A stretch of 64,000 nucleotides of DNA from Clitopilus passeckerianus (lineage: Eukaryota; Basidiomycota; Agaricomycetes; Agaricales; Entolomataceae): NCBI GenBank assembly GCA_944990035.1, contig CALYLX010000159.1:186001-250000 (forward strand), read 5' to 3'. The notes below the pieces were generated by a model. It saw only the letters and a program-made list of their open reading frames with translations, was not told where the DNA came from and made no database searches. Position 1 is the stretch's first letter. The number at the start of each line of letters is the position of its first letter. Positions 9,907 to 18,352 of this stretch are shown one piece after another. The position numbers and the translations under genes are program-made.

Positions 9907-10776
9907 ATGTCTCAAAATGCCTCTTCCTACGACCGCACCATCATCCGCAACACCTTCAAATCCGATACCGCTATTACGGCGCTCCGTACGCATACTGCCT
10001 GGAGCAGCGACGACAACCCTCTCACCGCTGTGGGAGAACAAGGAACCCTTTACCAAAACCGACGAACCGAAACTCGCAACGAAGTGGCTCGTCTGCGCCA
10101 CCAATTTGCGAAAACCACTGACGATCTTGATCAACTTTTGGACAAAGTTGATCGAGAAACGGAGGAGACCCTCACAGACCTCTTCTTTGCTATTGGAGGA
10201 ACAGCTTTCCTCGACGAATTCTTCCCCGAACGACAAAACTGGTTCAACAACCCAGAGGAGACAGACTTCGAAACCCTTGCCTCCAATCCCTGGGGGCCTG
10301 AGGAAAGTCAAGAAGAGGAAGTCACGATCCTCACTGCACGTCAAGTTTGCGGAACCCTACGAGCATTTCCTCCCGTCACCAATTTACACACCACCGCAAA
10401 AATAAAACATAACCCCTTCGTCAAAGAAGAACAGAACGACAACAAGGAAAACATCAACCCCAATGGCAAACCCTCCAACGCCATACCTCTCCGCATTCGA
10501 AAGCCCACCAGAGTCCGACTCACCAACGCTGGTGAACCTTCCCCCTCGACAATATCGTCCCAGAAGGCGCCGCGCACTGGATACCTTGCCAACAGACCAC
10601 CACCACCCAGATGGTTCAGATGCTACATTTGTGGAGGCAGACACCGACAGTGTCATTGCTTTCGTTTTGTGTGTCGTCTGTGCCATCGTCGTGGCCCAGG
10701 CCATTACCCGGTTAGCTGCCCACAACGCTACCACAAGGGCATAGACCGTCACTTCTGGGGTAAAGGAAGGAATTGA
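9907..10776 (+). CDS. gypsy ORF3: unknown 289-aa protein with zinc-knuckle-like tail
   Basis: Intact ORF starting 38 bp after the pol stop and ending about 30 bp before the 3' LTR. It is present at the same place in all three gypsy copies (17445-18314 and 30533-31403, minus). The N-terminal 130 residues are helical and charged (ARLRHQFAKTTDDLDQLLDK). The centre is low-complexity. The C-terminus has CYICGGRHRQC and CRLCHRRGPGHYPVSC, i.e. CX2CX6HX4C. No signal peptide or membrane segment, so although it occupies the env position it is not env-like. Nucleic-acid binding is inferred from the Cys/His motif. Confidence 0.75.
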   Translation: MSQNASSYDRTIIRNTFKSDTAITALRTHTAWSSDDNPLTAVGEQGTLYQNRRTETRNEVARLRHQFAKTTDDLDQLLDKVDRETEETLTDLFFAIGGTAFLDEFFPERQNWFNNPEETDFETLASNPWGPEESQEEEVTILTARQVCGTLRAFPPVTNLHTTAKIKHNPFVKEEQNDNKENINPNGKPSNAIPLRIRKPTRVRLTNAGEPSPSTISSQKAPRTGYLANRPPPPRWFRCYICGGRHRQCHCFRFVCRLCHRRGPGHYPVSCPQRYHKGIDRHFWGKGRN

Positions 10777-10809
10777 AGTCAGGAGACTTCAACGATAGCG
10801 AGAGGGTAA

Positions 10810-11294
10810 TGTTATGATTTTGCTTACATGTTTCTCCTTACATACCCCGGCCCGCTTACCTATGCACGATTACTCACATATGCTGCGCATCACTGCGCAT
10901 TTTTCATCTTTTTCCATGCTTACTCCGCATCTCTCACGATCGTGAGAGACTTATACCTTATCTGACTCTTTCTGACTCGCATTGAGTCATACTGACTCAT
11001 GTACTTACTCATCATGCTGCGCATGACTCATTACTTGCTCAGCATGCTGCGCATGTGCTATATTTAGAACTACTAGATAGGTATATAAACCTGTACCATT
11101 TGGTCAAGGCTCCTCAGCTTGACCTAGGCAATCTACCTAACTGCTTAGTTCTCTACTTCGCCTTTAAGTCCCTTGCTTCGTCAATCTCACCAGGTCGTCA
11201 GTACAGCCGCAGCTGCTGACAAATCTCTGTCTTTGTTTATCAAAGACATTGAGCGTAAACAGTATTACCTAAGTTGTTAGGCTCTGCCTTAACA
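10810..11294 (+). repeat. gypsy-1 3' LTR
   Basis: Appears identical to 4040-4524. Preceded by the purine-rich GCGAGAGGGTAA (polypurine tract) and followed by the duplicated target CTTGC. Confidence 0.95.
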
Positions 11295-11299
11295 CTTGC

Positions 11300-11656
11300 C
11301 CATCCCTCAACTCGTCCACACCCTATCGATCATCCGCTATTTGCTCACCTGCAAAAGGTATACCAAACACCTCACAAACACCTCTGCGCTCTCGCGTAAC
11401 AAATGACGAAAACATACCACCCGTCGACCCACCAACAGTCGCAATTCCACGTCACTATCAATACCTAGTGGATCGAACGCCCACGACTCCTTCCGCACCT
11501 ACAACAGCCAACCGTTATTTATATTCGCCATATCTACTCGCTCGTCCATCGTATTATCTACCTACAGGTCCGCCATCAAGTCAGCATCATCATACGCCTC
11601 ACGATCAAGGACATCTTCCACCGCATCCTCCCTCTCCTCTGTACCGTCGCTCGTAA
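11300..11656 (+). CDS. RecQ-like helicase, 3' end of last exon after gypsy-1
   Basis: Continuation of the exon that starts at 3966. The duplicated target CTTGC (4035-4039 and 11295-11299) flanks gypsy-1. Dropping one copy makes 74 + 357 nt join in frame and run to TAA at 11656. The tail is Pro/Thr/Tyr-rich and low-complexity, with no domain I recognise. Its last 95 bp overlap the last exon of the convergent DUF6589 gene (stop at 11562), so the two genes are packed tail to tail. With the retroelement in place, the native protein probably is not made. Confidence 0.75.
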   Translation, partial: PSLNSSTPYRSSAICSPAKGIPNTSQTPLRSRVTNDENIPPVDPPTVAIPRHYQYLVDRTPTTPSAPTTANRYLYSPYLLARPSYYLPTGPPSSQHHHTPHDQGHLPPHPPSPLYRRS

Positions 11657-14185
11657 GTGTTACATTTGACGTGTCTTTGAATGGCTTGCTCATGCCAATT
11701 GCCATTGCGTCAGGTAATGCATAATTTGTAGTTCGTCCAGGAATATATTCATTTGGTCTTGCCTCGTGTATGTGGAGTTGGAGCCTCTTGAATGTCGCCT
11801 CCATGTTCGGTGATGAGTGGCGGATAGTTCTGTTATCAAGATGGAACATATTTTCAAACTGGAGCCGTAAATTCTTGTACACCTCAATGAGCACTGACTC
11901 CTCAAGAATTCGACTTTTCTGGTGGTTAGAATACTTTCCGCCGTGTATTCTCTAGCCAAAGTGTGAGTACATCATTTTCCTAACCCTGAATGATTACTGA
12001 CCTTGATAAAGAGGTTGTTGTGTTCGACGAGCCAGTCTATGCCACGAAAGCAACCTTTTCGCCCCGTCGGATTGCAAAGAATGTTCATTCGGATGGCACG
12101 ACTGAGACCCTTAGGATAATGAAAGTGTACGTTCTCCAGATATCGTCGCATCTCCAAGGCATACTTATGTTTGCCGCAGCCTTGAAAGATATACATCCAC
12201 GGGACAAATAGGACTTCAACACGCCCAATGTCACCATGGTTGAGTGCGTAAGACATTTCCTCATACCAGAGGAAATAGTCGTGCAGTAGCAGTGTGTTCT
12301 CCTGTTGCATGTCTCTGTCATCGTCGTCCTTTCGGCGTAGAGACGAGAGGTGATGAGGTGGCGGTGCATACTTGCGAGCGAGCTCGTCTGCAAGTTTCTC
12401 AACCTCTTCCCAGGTTGGTTCCGAGGCTGCAAACTCCTCGAGAGACTTGTGTTTCTTTTCTGTAGCCGTGATGATCCGTGTCCATGCGTCGAGACGGAGC
12501 ACTGTCCCCACATGCTGAATGACTTCGTGCATCTGTCGGAAGGTGGGTTTGCTTTCTATCTTCCCCGTTTCTTTTGGTCGAAGTTTACTGACATAATCTG
12601 CCAGACTAGTGGTGTCCTTTCGAGCATCCTTTGGGAAGATGCATATCTTCCAGATGGCAACCACACACGCCATCTTGAGATGAAATAGGCCCATGACGAA
12701 GACAATAGCCTGGAGGCGATTCCAGTCTGATGTATCCTTAGTACGCGAGTTGATGAGGCTCCGAGCATGCTGACCGGTGAGCAAGTCCCCAACCACGAGC
12801 ATCACCATATTAACCGGGTTGACAACTCCAGGAGTCTCCTCGGGATCGCCAACTGCCGCTTGCTGGAAAATGTGGTCAAGGGCATTTGCGTTGTCTCCAG
12901 GGGTACTGGGCTTGATATCCATGGCACTCATAGGTAGCTGCTCAGTCTTCGTGATGGGTATCGCTTCTATGACTTCAGGATCCCCCAGGGTGCGTCAAAA
13001 CTTCACGCGAAAATACCCAGGACCGTGGCTGATCAAATCCTCTTTGAATTTGTAGGACACGTAACGCTGGCGACGCGTTAGCCCAGATGGGTGCTCCTTC
13101 TCGGGGTGTATGGCTATGAGCTTGTCAATTGTCACGGCGGGGCGATTGGGCAGGTTCATCGAAGGGTTGATGGCGGTCTTCTCCCATACTTCCTTCGCAC
13201 AGTCAAGGTCTTCTCGCTTCACTCCGTGATTCAAAGGAAGCATCGTGGCTGATGTAAGATGGATGAGGGTGTCGGCTGAGGTCTCAACAGTAGGTGTAGA
13301 ATGCTTCAAATCCATGTCAAGATTGTCGTATGCGTACATGGTGAGTAAACCGCGCCCTTTTGCTCGTATAGCATGTAACGCTGACTTGGACAGATTCTTG
13401 ATTGAAGAGTTAATTGAGGTGGACGACACAGAGAGGCCTGCATGTGCCAGAAATTCTCAAACGGTCTCTGGGGTGCCGCAAGAATGAAGAAAGACCCCAA
13501 TAAGCCCCTGAAGGGCATTGCATTGTCGGTTTGTGCTATTCGCCATGATACTGATACATATGACCTTTTTCTATTGCTATCGGTGAGCAACACGTATACC
13601 AGCTTGGGACAGTATCAAACTCACGATTTCAAGCAGTGAATCATACAGCATGGTTGAAGAACTGTAGCTGTCTTTGTTCCCTTCCTCGGCATCTGTTTGC
13701 TCGTCGTCGTCGCCTCCAATTGCTTCAGCAAATCCCTCTCGGCGTCTCCTCTTTGATGATGCACCTGATGTCTGCCCGTTTGCGCGTTTTCTTTTCCACT
13801 CCCTCTCCTGATTGACGTCTGAATCAGCAGAGAGCAGCGAGTCCATCAGCCGCCACAAAGTAGGTGTCACCCCCCGCATCTTCTTGGCAATCTGGCTGAT
13901 CTCAATCTCTTTCAGCCTCTTTTCGGTGACATCGTCGGCAATAAATCGAAGTTGGTGCCTCTCCTTTGTGAGCTCGGCGACTTCAGCCTTGAGTTTGTCC
14001 TCGAATTGTGCGACAGTTCGGCCGTCCTGCAGCAAGGTACTACCCCAGATAACATCAAGCAGAGGGTTGATTCGTTCAGGGAAACTTTGGCTGTCCAACA
14101 GAGAGGTGATAAACTCCTCTGGAGTGGTACCCTCTCGGTCAAGAAATCCAAGGATAGCTCTAATTTTCGAGTCGGCGAGTGGCAT
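11562..14185 (-). pseudogene. DUF6589 protein (candidate transposase), two in-frame stops
   Basis: Three exons, 14185-13625, 13570-12002 and 11951-11562, with 54- and 50-bp introns; lengths 561, 1569 and 390 nt keep one frame (about 839 codons). The first real ATG is 14185; the frame is open further upstream without ATG. Family features recalled from basidiomycete DUF6589 proteins: TAPTLW-like GVTPTLW, YAYDNLDMD, LPLNHGVKRED, LVVGDLLTGQHARSL, EEMSYALNHGDIGRVE, GKHKYALEMRRYL, and WLVEHNNLFIK joined by splicing to RIHGGKYSN. Premature TGA codons occur at 13457-13459 and 12995-12997. The surrounding residues are conserved, so these are stops rather than missed introns; a C-to-T change at CGA would explain both. 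Role unknown; DDE-type activity is my inference. Confidence 0.75.
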
Positions 14186-14330
14186 GGAGAGAGTGGCCCT
14201 CCCTTTGTGACAGGCAGTCTGTATTAGGTAGTTTTCTATCACGTGGATGCTATTTTATTCTAAATAATAAACGCGTGGCCATCTTTTCCGACTGCCAAAT
14301 GTGGTCGAATCTGATGTCCGTGATCAACGG

Positions 14331-14465
14331 ACTGGAAAGTTTGCCAGCCGCTCGCTGCGCTCGCAAGCAACTAAAGTTGTTTGTTTGGTTCCCTTCGGGA
14401 ACCGGAACTTCTGCCGAGCGCAGGGAGTGGCTGGTTATAGGAGCCTGCGGAATCGACAGTTTTTG
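14331..14465 (-). repeat. Right inverted repeat of the RecQ/DUF6589 element
   Basis: 14331-14405 is the reverse complement of 1434-1508 with two mismatches in 75. Weaker similarity runs outward to about 14465. Its inner edge is about 145 bp from the DUF6589 start. Confidence 0.8.
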
Positions 14466-15206
14466 TTCTTACAGTTCGATGGGTACCAACCAATTTCCTT
14501 ACTGTTGATGGCCCTGATCCTGGCCGCTGAAAGGTATTCCGCCTCTGGGGAGGCATTGGTCAACCTTTAGACAGTCGAGTTGTGGTTTATTTTATGCTAC
14601 AATGAGTTCTAAATACAGCTATGCTATGTAGATCAGGTATTTCACTCTGACGAAGACTCCATGAGCAAAATGAGACCCCTAGGTCTATTTGATGGCCAGA
14701 CCGGGAAGCTGGCCAGTCGGCATGTACAGCAACTTCCTCTTCCTTTGGAGCTCTCGGGAACAGTAAAATTGATTCTACTCAGATATATGAGTAGAATGAA
14801 GCCCCACTTGCCCCGCGGAAGTTGGAATTTGTTTCTTCACAAAGTGGCCAAGTTTCAAGAGCCGACAATTAGTGATTTTTGCCATCTTTCGAGCAATCAC
14901 GCGCTGTCCACTCAAAATATTTCTTTATGTATGATTTTATCACTTTTAAAATATACTCTAGTCTCTTATCTATCAAATTGTGTATTCACTTTTTGAGCAG
15001 AAGGAGTGTATCCAAAAAAAAGTGTGGGTGGCCAGTTCGGTGGTCTGGCCAGCTTCCGGGCCGGCAACAGTACTGCCGTTTCGGAAAATAATGTCATAAC
15101 CGAAATTTCTTTTTTCTCGTGCGTGTGATCACATGACCCGGTCTCTCACTTAGCCGAGGCGCGGTCGTCGAGTTCAACTGGTCCCATCGAGCCACTGCTG
15201 CAGCTC
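14466..15206. other. Gene-free stretch with a small inverted repeat
   Basis: No coding region recognised. GGAAGCTGGCCAG at about 14705-14717 recurs inverted (CTGGCCAGCTTCC) at about 15045-15057, enclosing about 340 bp of AT-richer DNA, a possible MITE. The last part should contain the upstream region of the mariner-type gene at 15207. Confidence 0.4.
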
Positions 15207-16333
15207 ATGGTTTTCCGTCACTTTAGCGAGGATCTCAAGGCTCATGCACTTTGGTTACTGGATCATGACTACATCCCCGAGGATGTTGCTGAGATCCTAG
15301 GTGTTTCTGTCCGAAGCCTTGCTTGCTGGCAGCACAATGTTGCAGAACATGGCTCAGCACTGCCTCTGCCTGCTTATACTCGTGGTCGACCTTGCATCCT
15401 CACGGCAGATACAATGTACAGTGTTGTCGATCTTATTGAGAACACACCTGAGATGTATCTGGATGAAATCCAGGAGTGGATTGCTCTAGAGCATGATGCT
15501 GTTATCTCGCGGACCGCATTGCATGAGAACATTTGTGATGCTGGAATGAGCTACAAGATGCTATCAAAGGCAGCTCTGGAGCGGGATGAAGAGGCTCGTG
15601 ATGCTTGGAGAACTGAAATGTTGAATCACTGGGTAGCGGGTCAGATTGTGGTAGTTGACGAGATCAGCAAAGATGACTGAACCATTTTCCGCTGCTATGG
15701 ACATTTGTTTCGGGGGCAGCAAGCCAATATATCTGCTAACTTTGTTCGTGGAACAAGGTATAGCTTGGTTGGTGCCATGGCTGTTGATGGATATGTGGCG
15801 AGCTGTGTGGTGGAAGGTTCTGTTGATGGCGATGAATTTTTTGACTTTATTGTCGAGAATGTGGTGAGGCTTTTTCTTCTTTGCCCATTGAATATCATTG
15901 ATACTTATCATTGTTCCTCAGCTGCCAAAAATGAACAGATTCCCATTGGATAAGAGTGTTCTTATTATGGATAATTGTGCAATCCATAAATCTGACTTGC
16001 TGCGTGAAGTAATTGAGGGCCATGGTGCGTGTCAATCTTCTAGTAAGAATTTAGTAGAACTCATTCATTTTTTTTCAGGCTGTGTCCTTGAATTCCTTCC
16101 CCCATATTCACCCGATTTCAACCCAATTGAGGCAAGCTTTAGTTGTAGTAAGTTTTGTGATTATTGTTCCATTTGTATCTCACACTATTACTACCAGTCA
16201 AAAGCTGGATTCACCGTCGTTATAAATACATGCAGAATGCCAAAGATCCATATGCTGCACTTTATGAAGCAACAGGTGCTGTCACAGCAGACAAGGCTCA
16301 AGAGTGGTTTTTGAACTCAGGTTACCAGCTCTA
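15207..16333 (+). pseudogene. Tc1/mariner-type DDE transposase, 3' end lost
   Basis: ATG at 15207 begins a helix-turn-helix domain (HFSEDLKAHALWLL; DVAEILGVSVRSL), then a DDE domain: VVVDEISKDD, LIMDNCAIHKS, and LPPYSPDFNPIEASF. Exons are 15207-15863, 15922-16024, 16079-16147 and 16198-16333; all junctions are GT-AG and keep frame. A TGA at 15678-15680 falls where relatives have an Arg (KDDRT), fitting a CGA-to-TGA change. The last codons run into the Copia-A2 LTR at 16334, so the natural C-terminus and the 3' terminal repeat are missing. Not functional as read. Confidence 0.8.
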
Positions 16334-16931
16334 TGTCGAGCAAGCATGCCTTCCAGCGAGGGAAGTTGCAGATGACCCTTACCTTGAGCTACATAGGTGT
16401 GGGCTTGTGAGGTGAGAGCGAACTATGTAATAAGACTAGAGAAGTCTCCAATGTATTAGGGTAAAGTACGTAGGTTTATATACATAAGGAGAGTGTGCAC
16501 AGACCATGTATATGTAAGCATATCTAGAATGTTCTGTGCTAAATATAGTACGGAAGTGACACGGAATGAGTCATAAGTAGTCATGAAGTGTCACGTGAGT
16601 TGCCATGAGGCATATTCGTAAGAAGACGTAATAATGGTGCAATATGGCGCATTACTAATCATGTGATGTCACGTGAGTGGTACGCGTCAATCCAACACAC
16701 CCCCCCGAAGACCACCTATTGTGTGTCTTTGTTCTTAGACGAGTAAAACTCAAGTCCAAGTTGAGATCTGAACTGCTCAAATTTGACACGTTCCAAATTC
16801 TTGGTCAGCATGTCAGCAGTGTTCTCGTTTCCAGGTATAAAGTATAACTCTATTATACCGTTTTCAACACATTCGCGGGTGTAGTGATAGTGAATATCAA
16901 TGTGTTTAGTTCGGCGTTTCTGGACAGGATG
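16334..16931 (-). mobile_element. Copia-A2 remnant: 3' LTR and end of pol
   Basis: LTR 16334-16697 (TGTCGAGC to CCAACA on the plus strand) closely matches the Copia-A LTRs at 24663 and 38792. To its right, 16698-16931 encodes the C-terminus of Copia RNase H on the minus strand, as in 25035-25262. It is cut at 16932 by the gypsy-2 LTR. No partner LTR lies in the window, so most of this copy is gone. Confidence 0.85.
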
Positions 16932-17416
16932 TGTTATGATTTTGCTTACATGTTTCTCCTTACATACCCCGGCCTGCTTACCTATGCACGATTACTCACA
17001 TATGCTGCGCATCACTGCGCATTTTTCATCTTTTTCCATGCTTACTCCGCATCTCTCACGATCGTGAGAGACTTATACCTTATCTGACTCTTTCTGACTC
17101 ACATCGAGTCATACTGACTCATGTACTTACTCATCATGCTGTGCATGACTCATTACTTACTCAGCATGCTGCGCATGCGCTATATTTAGAACTACTAGAT
17201 AGGTATATAAACCTGTACCATTTGGTCAAGGCTCCTCAGCTTGACCTAGGCAATCCACCTAACTGCTTAGTTCTCTACTTTGCCTTTAAGTCCCTTGCTT
17301 CGTCAATCTCACCAGGTTGTCAGTACAGCCGCAGCTGCTGACAAATCTCTGTCTTTGTTTATCAAAGACATCGAGCGTAAACAGTATTACCTAAGTTGTT
17401 AGGCTCTGCCTTAACA
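16932..17416 (-). repeat. gypsy-2 3' LTR
   Basis: 485 bp, same family as 4040-4524 with scattered transitions (for example GGCCTGC for GGCCCGC, CACATCGAG for CGCATTGAG). It shares several of these with the solo LTR at 49702, suggesting a subfamily. Confidence 0.9.
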
Positions 17417-17444
17417 CTCTCGCTATCGTTGAAGTCCCCTGACT

Positions 17445-18314
17445 TCAATTCCTTCCTTTACCCCAGAAATGACGGTCTATGCCCTTGTGGTAGCGTTGTG
17501 GGCAGCTAACCGGGTAATGGCCTGGGCCACGATGATGACACAGACGACACACAAAACGAAAGCAATGACACTGTCGGTGTCTGCCTCCACAAATGTAGCA
17601 TCTGAACCATCTGGGTGGTGGTGGTCTGTTGGCAAGGTATCCGGTGCGCGGCACCTTCTGGGACGATACTGTCGAGGGGGAAGGTTCACCAGCGTTGGTG
17701 AGTCGGACTCTGGTGGGCTTTCGAATGCGGAGAGGTATGGCGTCGGAGGGTTTGCCATTGGGGTTGATGTTTTTCTTGTTGTCGTTCTGTTCTTCTTTGA
17801 CGAAGGGGTTATGTTTTATTTTTGCGGCGGTGTGTAAATTGGTGACGGGAGGAAATGCTCGTAGGGTTCCGCAAACTTGACGTGTAGTGAGGATCGTGAC
17901 TTTCTCTTCTTGACTTTCCTCAGGCCCCCAGGGATTAGAGGCAAGGGTTTCGAAGTCTGTCTCCTCCAGGTTGTTGAACCAGTTTTGTCGTTCGGAGAAG
18001 AATTCGTCGAGGAAAGCTGTTCCTCCAATAGCAAAAAAGAGGTCTGTGAGGGTCTCCTCTGTTTCTCGATCAACTTTGTCCAAAAGTTGATCAAGGTCGT
18101 CAGTGGTTTTCGCAAATTGGTGGCGCAGACGAGCCACTTCGTTGCGAGTTTCAGTTCGTCGGTTTTGGTAGAGGGTTCCTTGTTCTCCCACAGCGGTGAG
18201 AGGGTTGTCGTCGCTGCTCCAGGCAGTATGGGTACGGAGCGCCGTAATAGCGGTATCGGATTTGAAGGTGTTGCGGATGATGGTGCGGTCATAGGAAGAG
18301 GCATTTTGAGACAT
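17445..18314 (-). CDS. gypsy-2 ORF3
   Basis: Intact 289-aa copy of the third gypsy ORF, near-identical to 9907-10776 with about a dozen substitutions. Staying open while the neighbouring pol is deleted and carries a stop suggests either young age or constraint. The zinc-knuckle-like C-terminus is conserved (CRLCHHRGPGHYPVSC). Function unknown. Confidence 0.7.
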   Translation of the reverse strand: MSQNASSYDRTIIRNTFKSDTAITALRTHTAWSSDDNPLTAVGEQGTLYQNRRTETRNEVARLRHQFAKTTDDLDQLLDKVDRETEETLTDLFFAIGGTAFLDEFFSERQNWFNNLEETDFETLASNPWGPEESQEEKVTILTTRQVCGTLRAFPPVTNLHTAAKIKHNPFVKEEQNDNKKNINPNGKPSDAIPLRIRKPTRVRLTNAGEPSPSTVSSQKVPRTGYLANRPPPPRWFRCYICGGRHRQCHCFRFVCRLCHHRGPGHYPVSCPQRYHKGIDRHFWGKGRN

Positions 18315-18352
18315 TGTTATATAGTGGATGTGAGTGGGTTTGCTATGTGGTG

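Larger units (their letters stand above)
4040..11294 (+). mobile_element. gypsy-1: full-length Ty3/gypsy chromovirus
   Basis: 485-bp LTRs at 4040-4524 and 10810-11294 look identical by eye, and the element is flanked by a 5-bp duplication CTTGC. Internal order is primer site, gag, pol (protease, RT, RNase H, integrase, chromodomain), a third ORF, polypurine-like AGAGGG and 3' LTR. Apparently identical LTRs point to a recent insertion. Gag and pol nevertheless carry several small indels relative to gypsy-3. Confidence 0.95.
1369..14465. mobile_element. Candidate DNA transposon: RecQ-like helicase + DUF6589 pair between inverted repeats, carrying gypsy-1
   Basis: Two inverted repeats (1369-1508 and 14331-14465) enclose exactly two convergent genes: a RecQ-like helicase (start 1659) and a DUF6589 protein (start 14185). 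The start codons lie about 150 and 145 bp inside the repeats, so the layout is nearly symmetric. Removing the later gypsy-1 insertion leaves about 5.8 kb. No target-site duplication could be recognised because the outer edges are diffuse. That the pair is mobile is inferred from the repeats and the compact layout. The alternative is a duplicated subtelomeric-type RecQ locus. Confidence 0.5.

Noticed and set aside
9724..10344. Long antisense ORF (about 206 codons) repeated in all gypsy copies (also 17877-18497 and 30966-31586)
   Set aside because: It is antisense to the chromodomain end and ORF3. Its conservation follows from near-identical element copies, and it shows no domain or signal.
9907..10776. 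Envelope-like gene making gypsy-1 an errantivirus
   Set aside because: No signal peptide, transmembrane helix or fusion-type segment; the C-terminus is a Cys/His motif.
1659..11656. Subtelomeric telomere-linked RecQ helicase
   Set aside because: No telomeric repeats in the window, and paired inverted repeats plus a convergent partner gene favour a mobile unit; not fully excluded.
1369..14465. Starship-type giant element
   Set aside because: No DUF3435 tyrosine recombinase captain, and the organism looks basidiomycete whereas Starships are described in Pezizomycotina.
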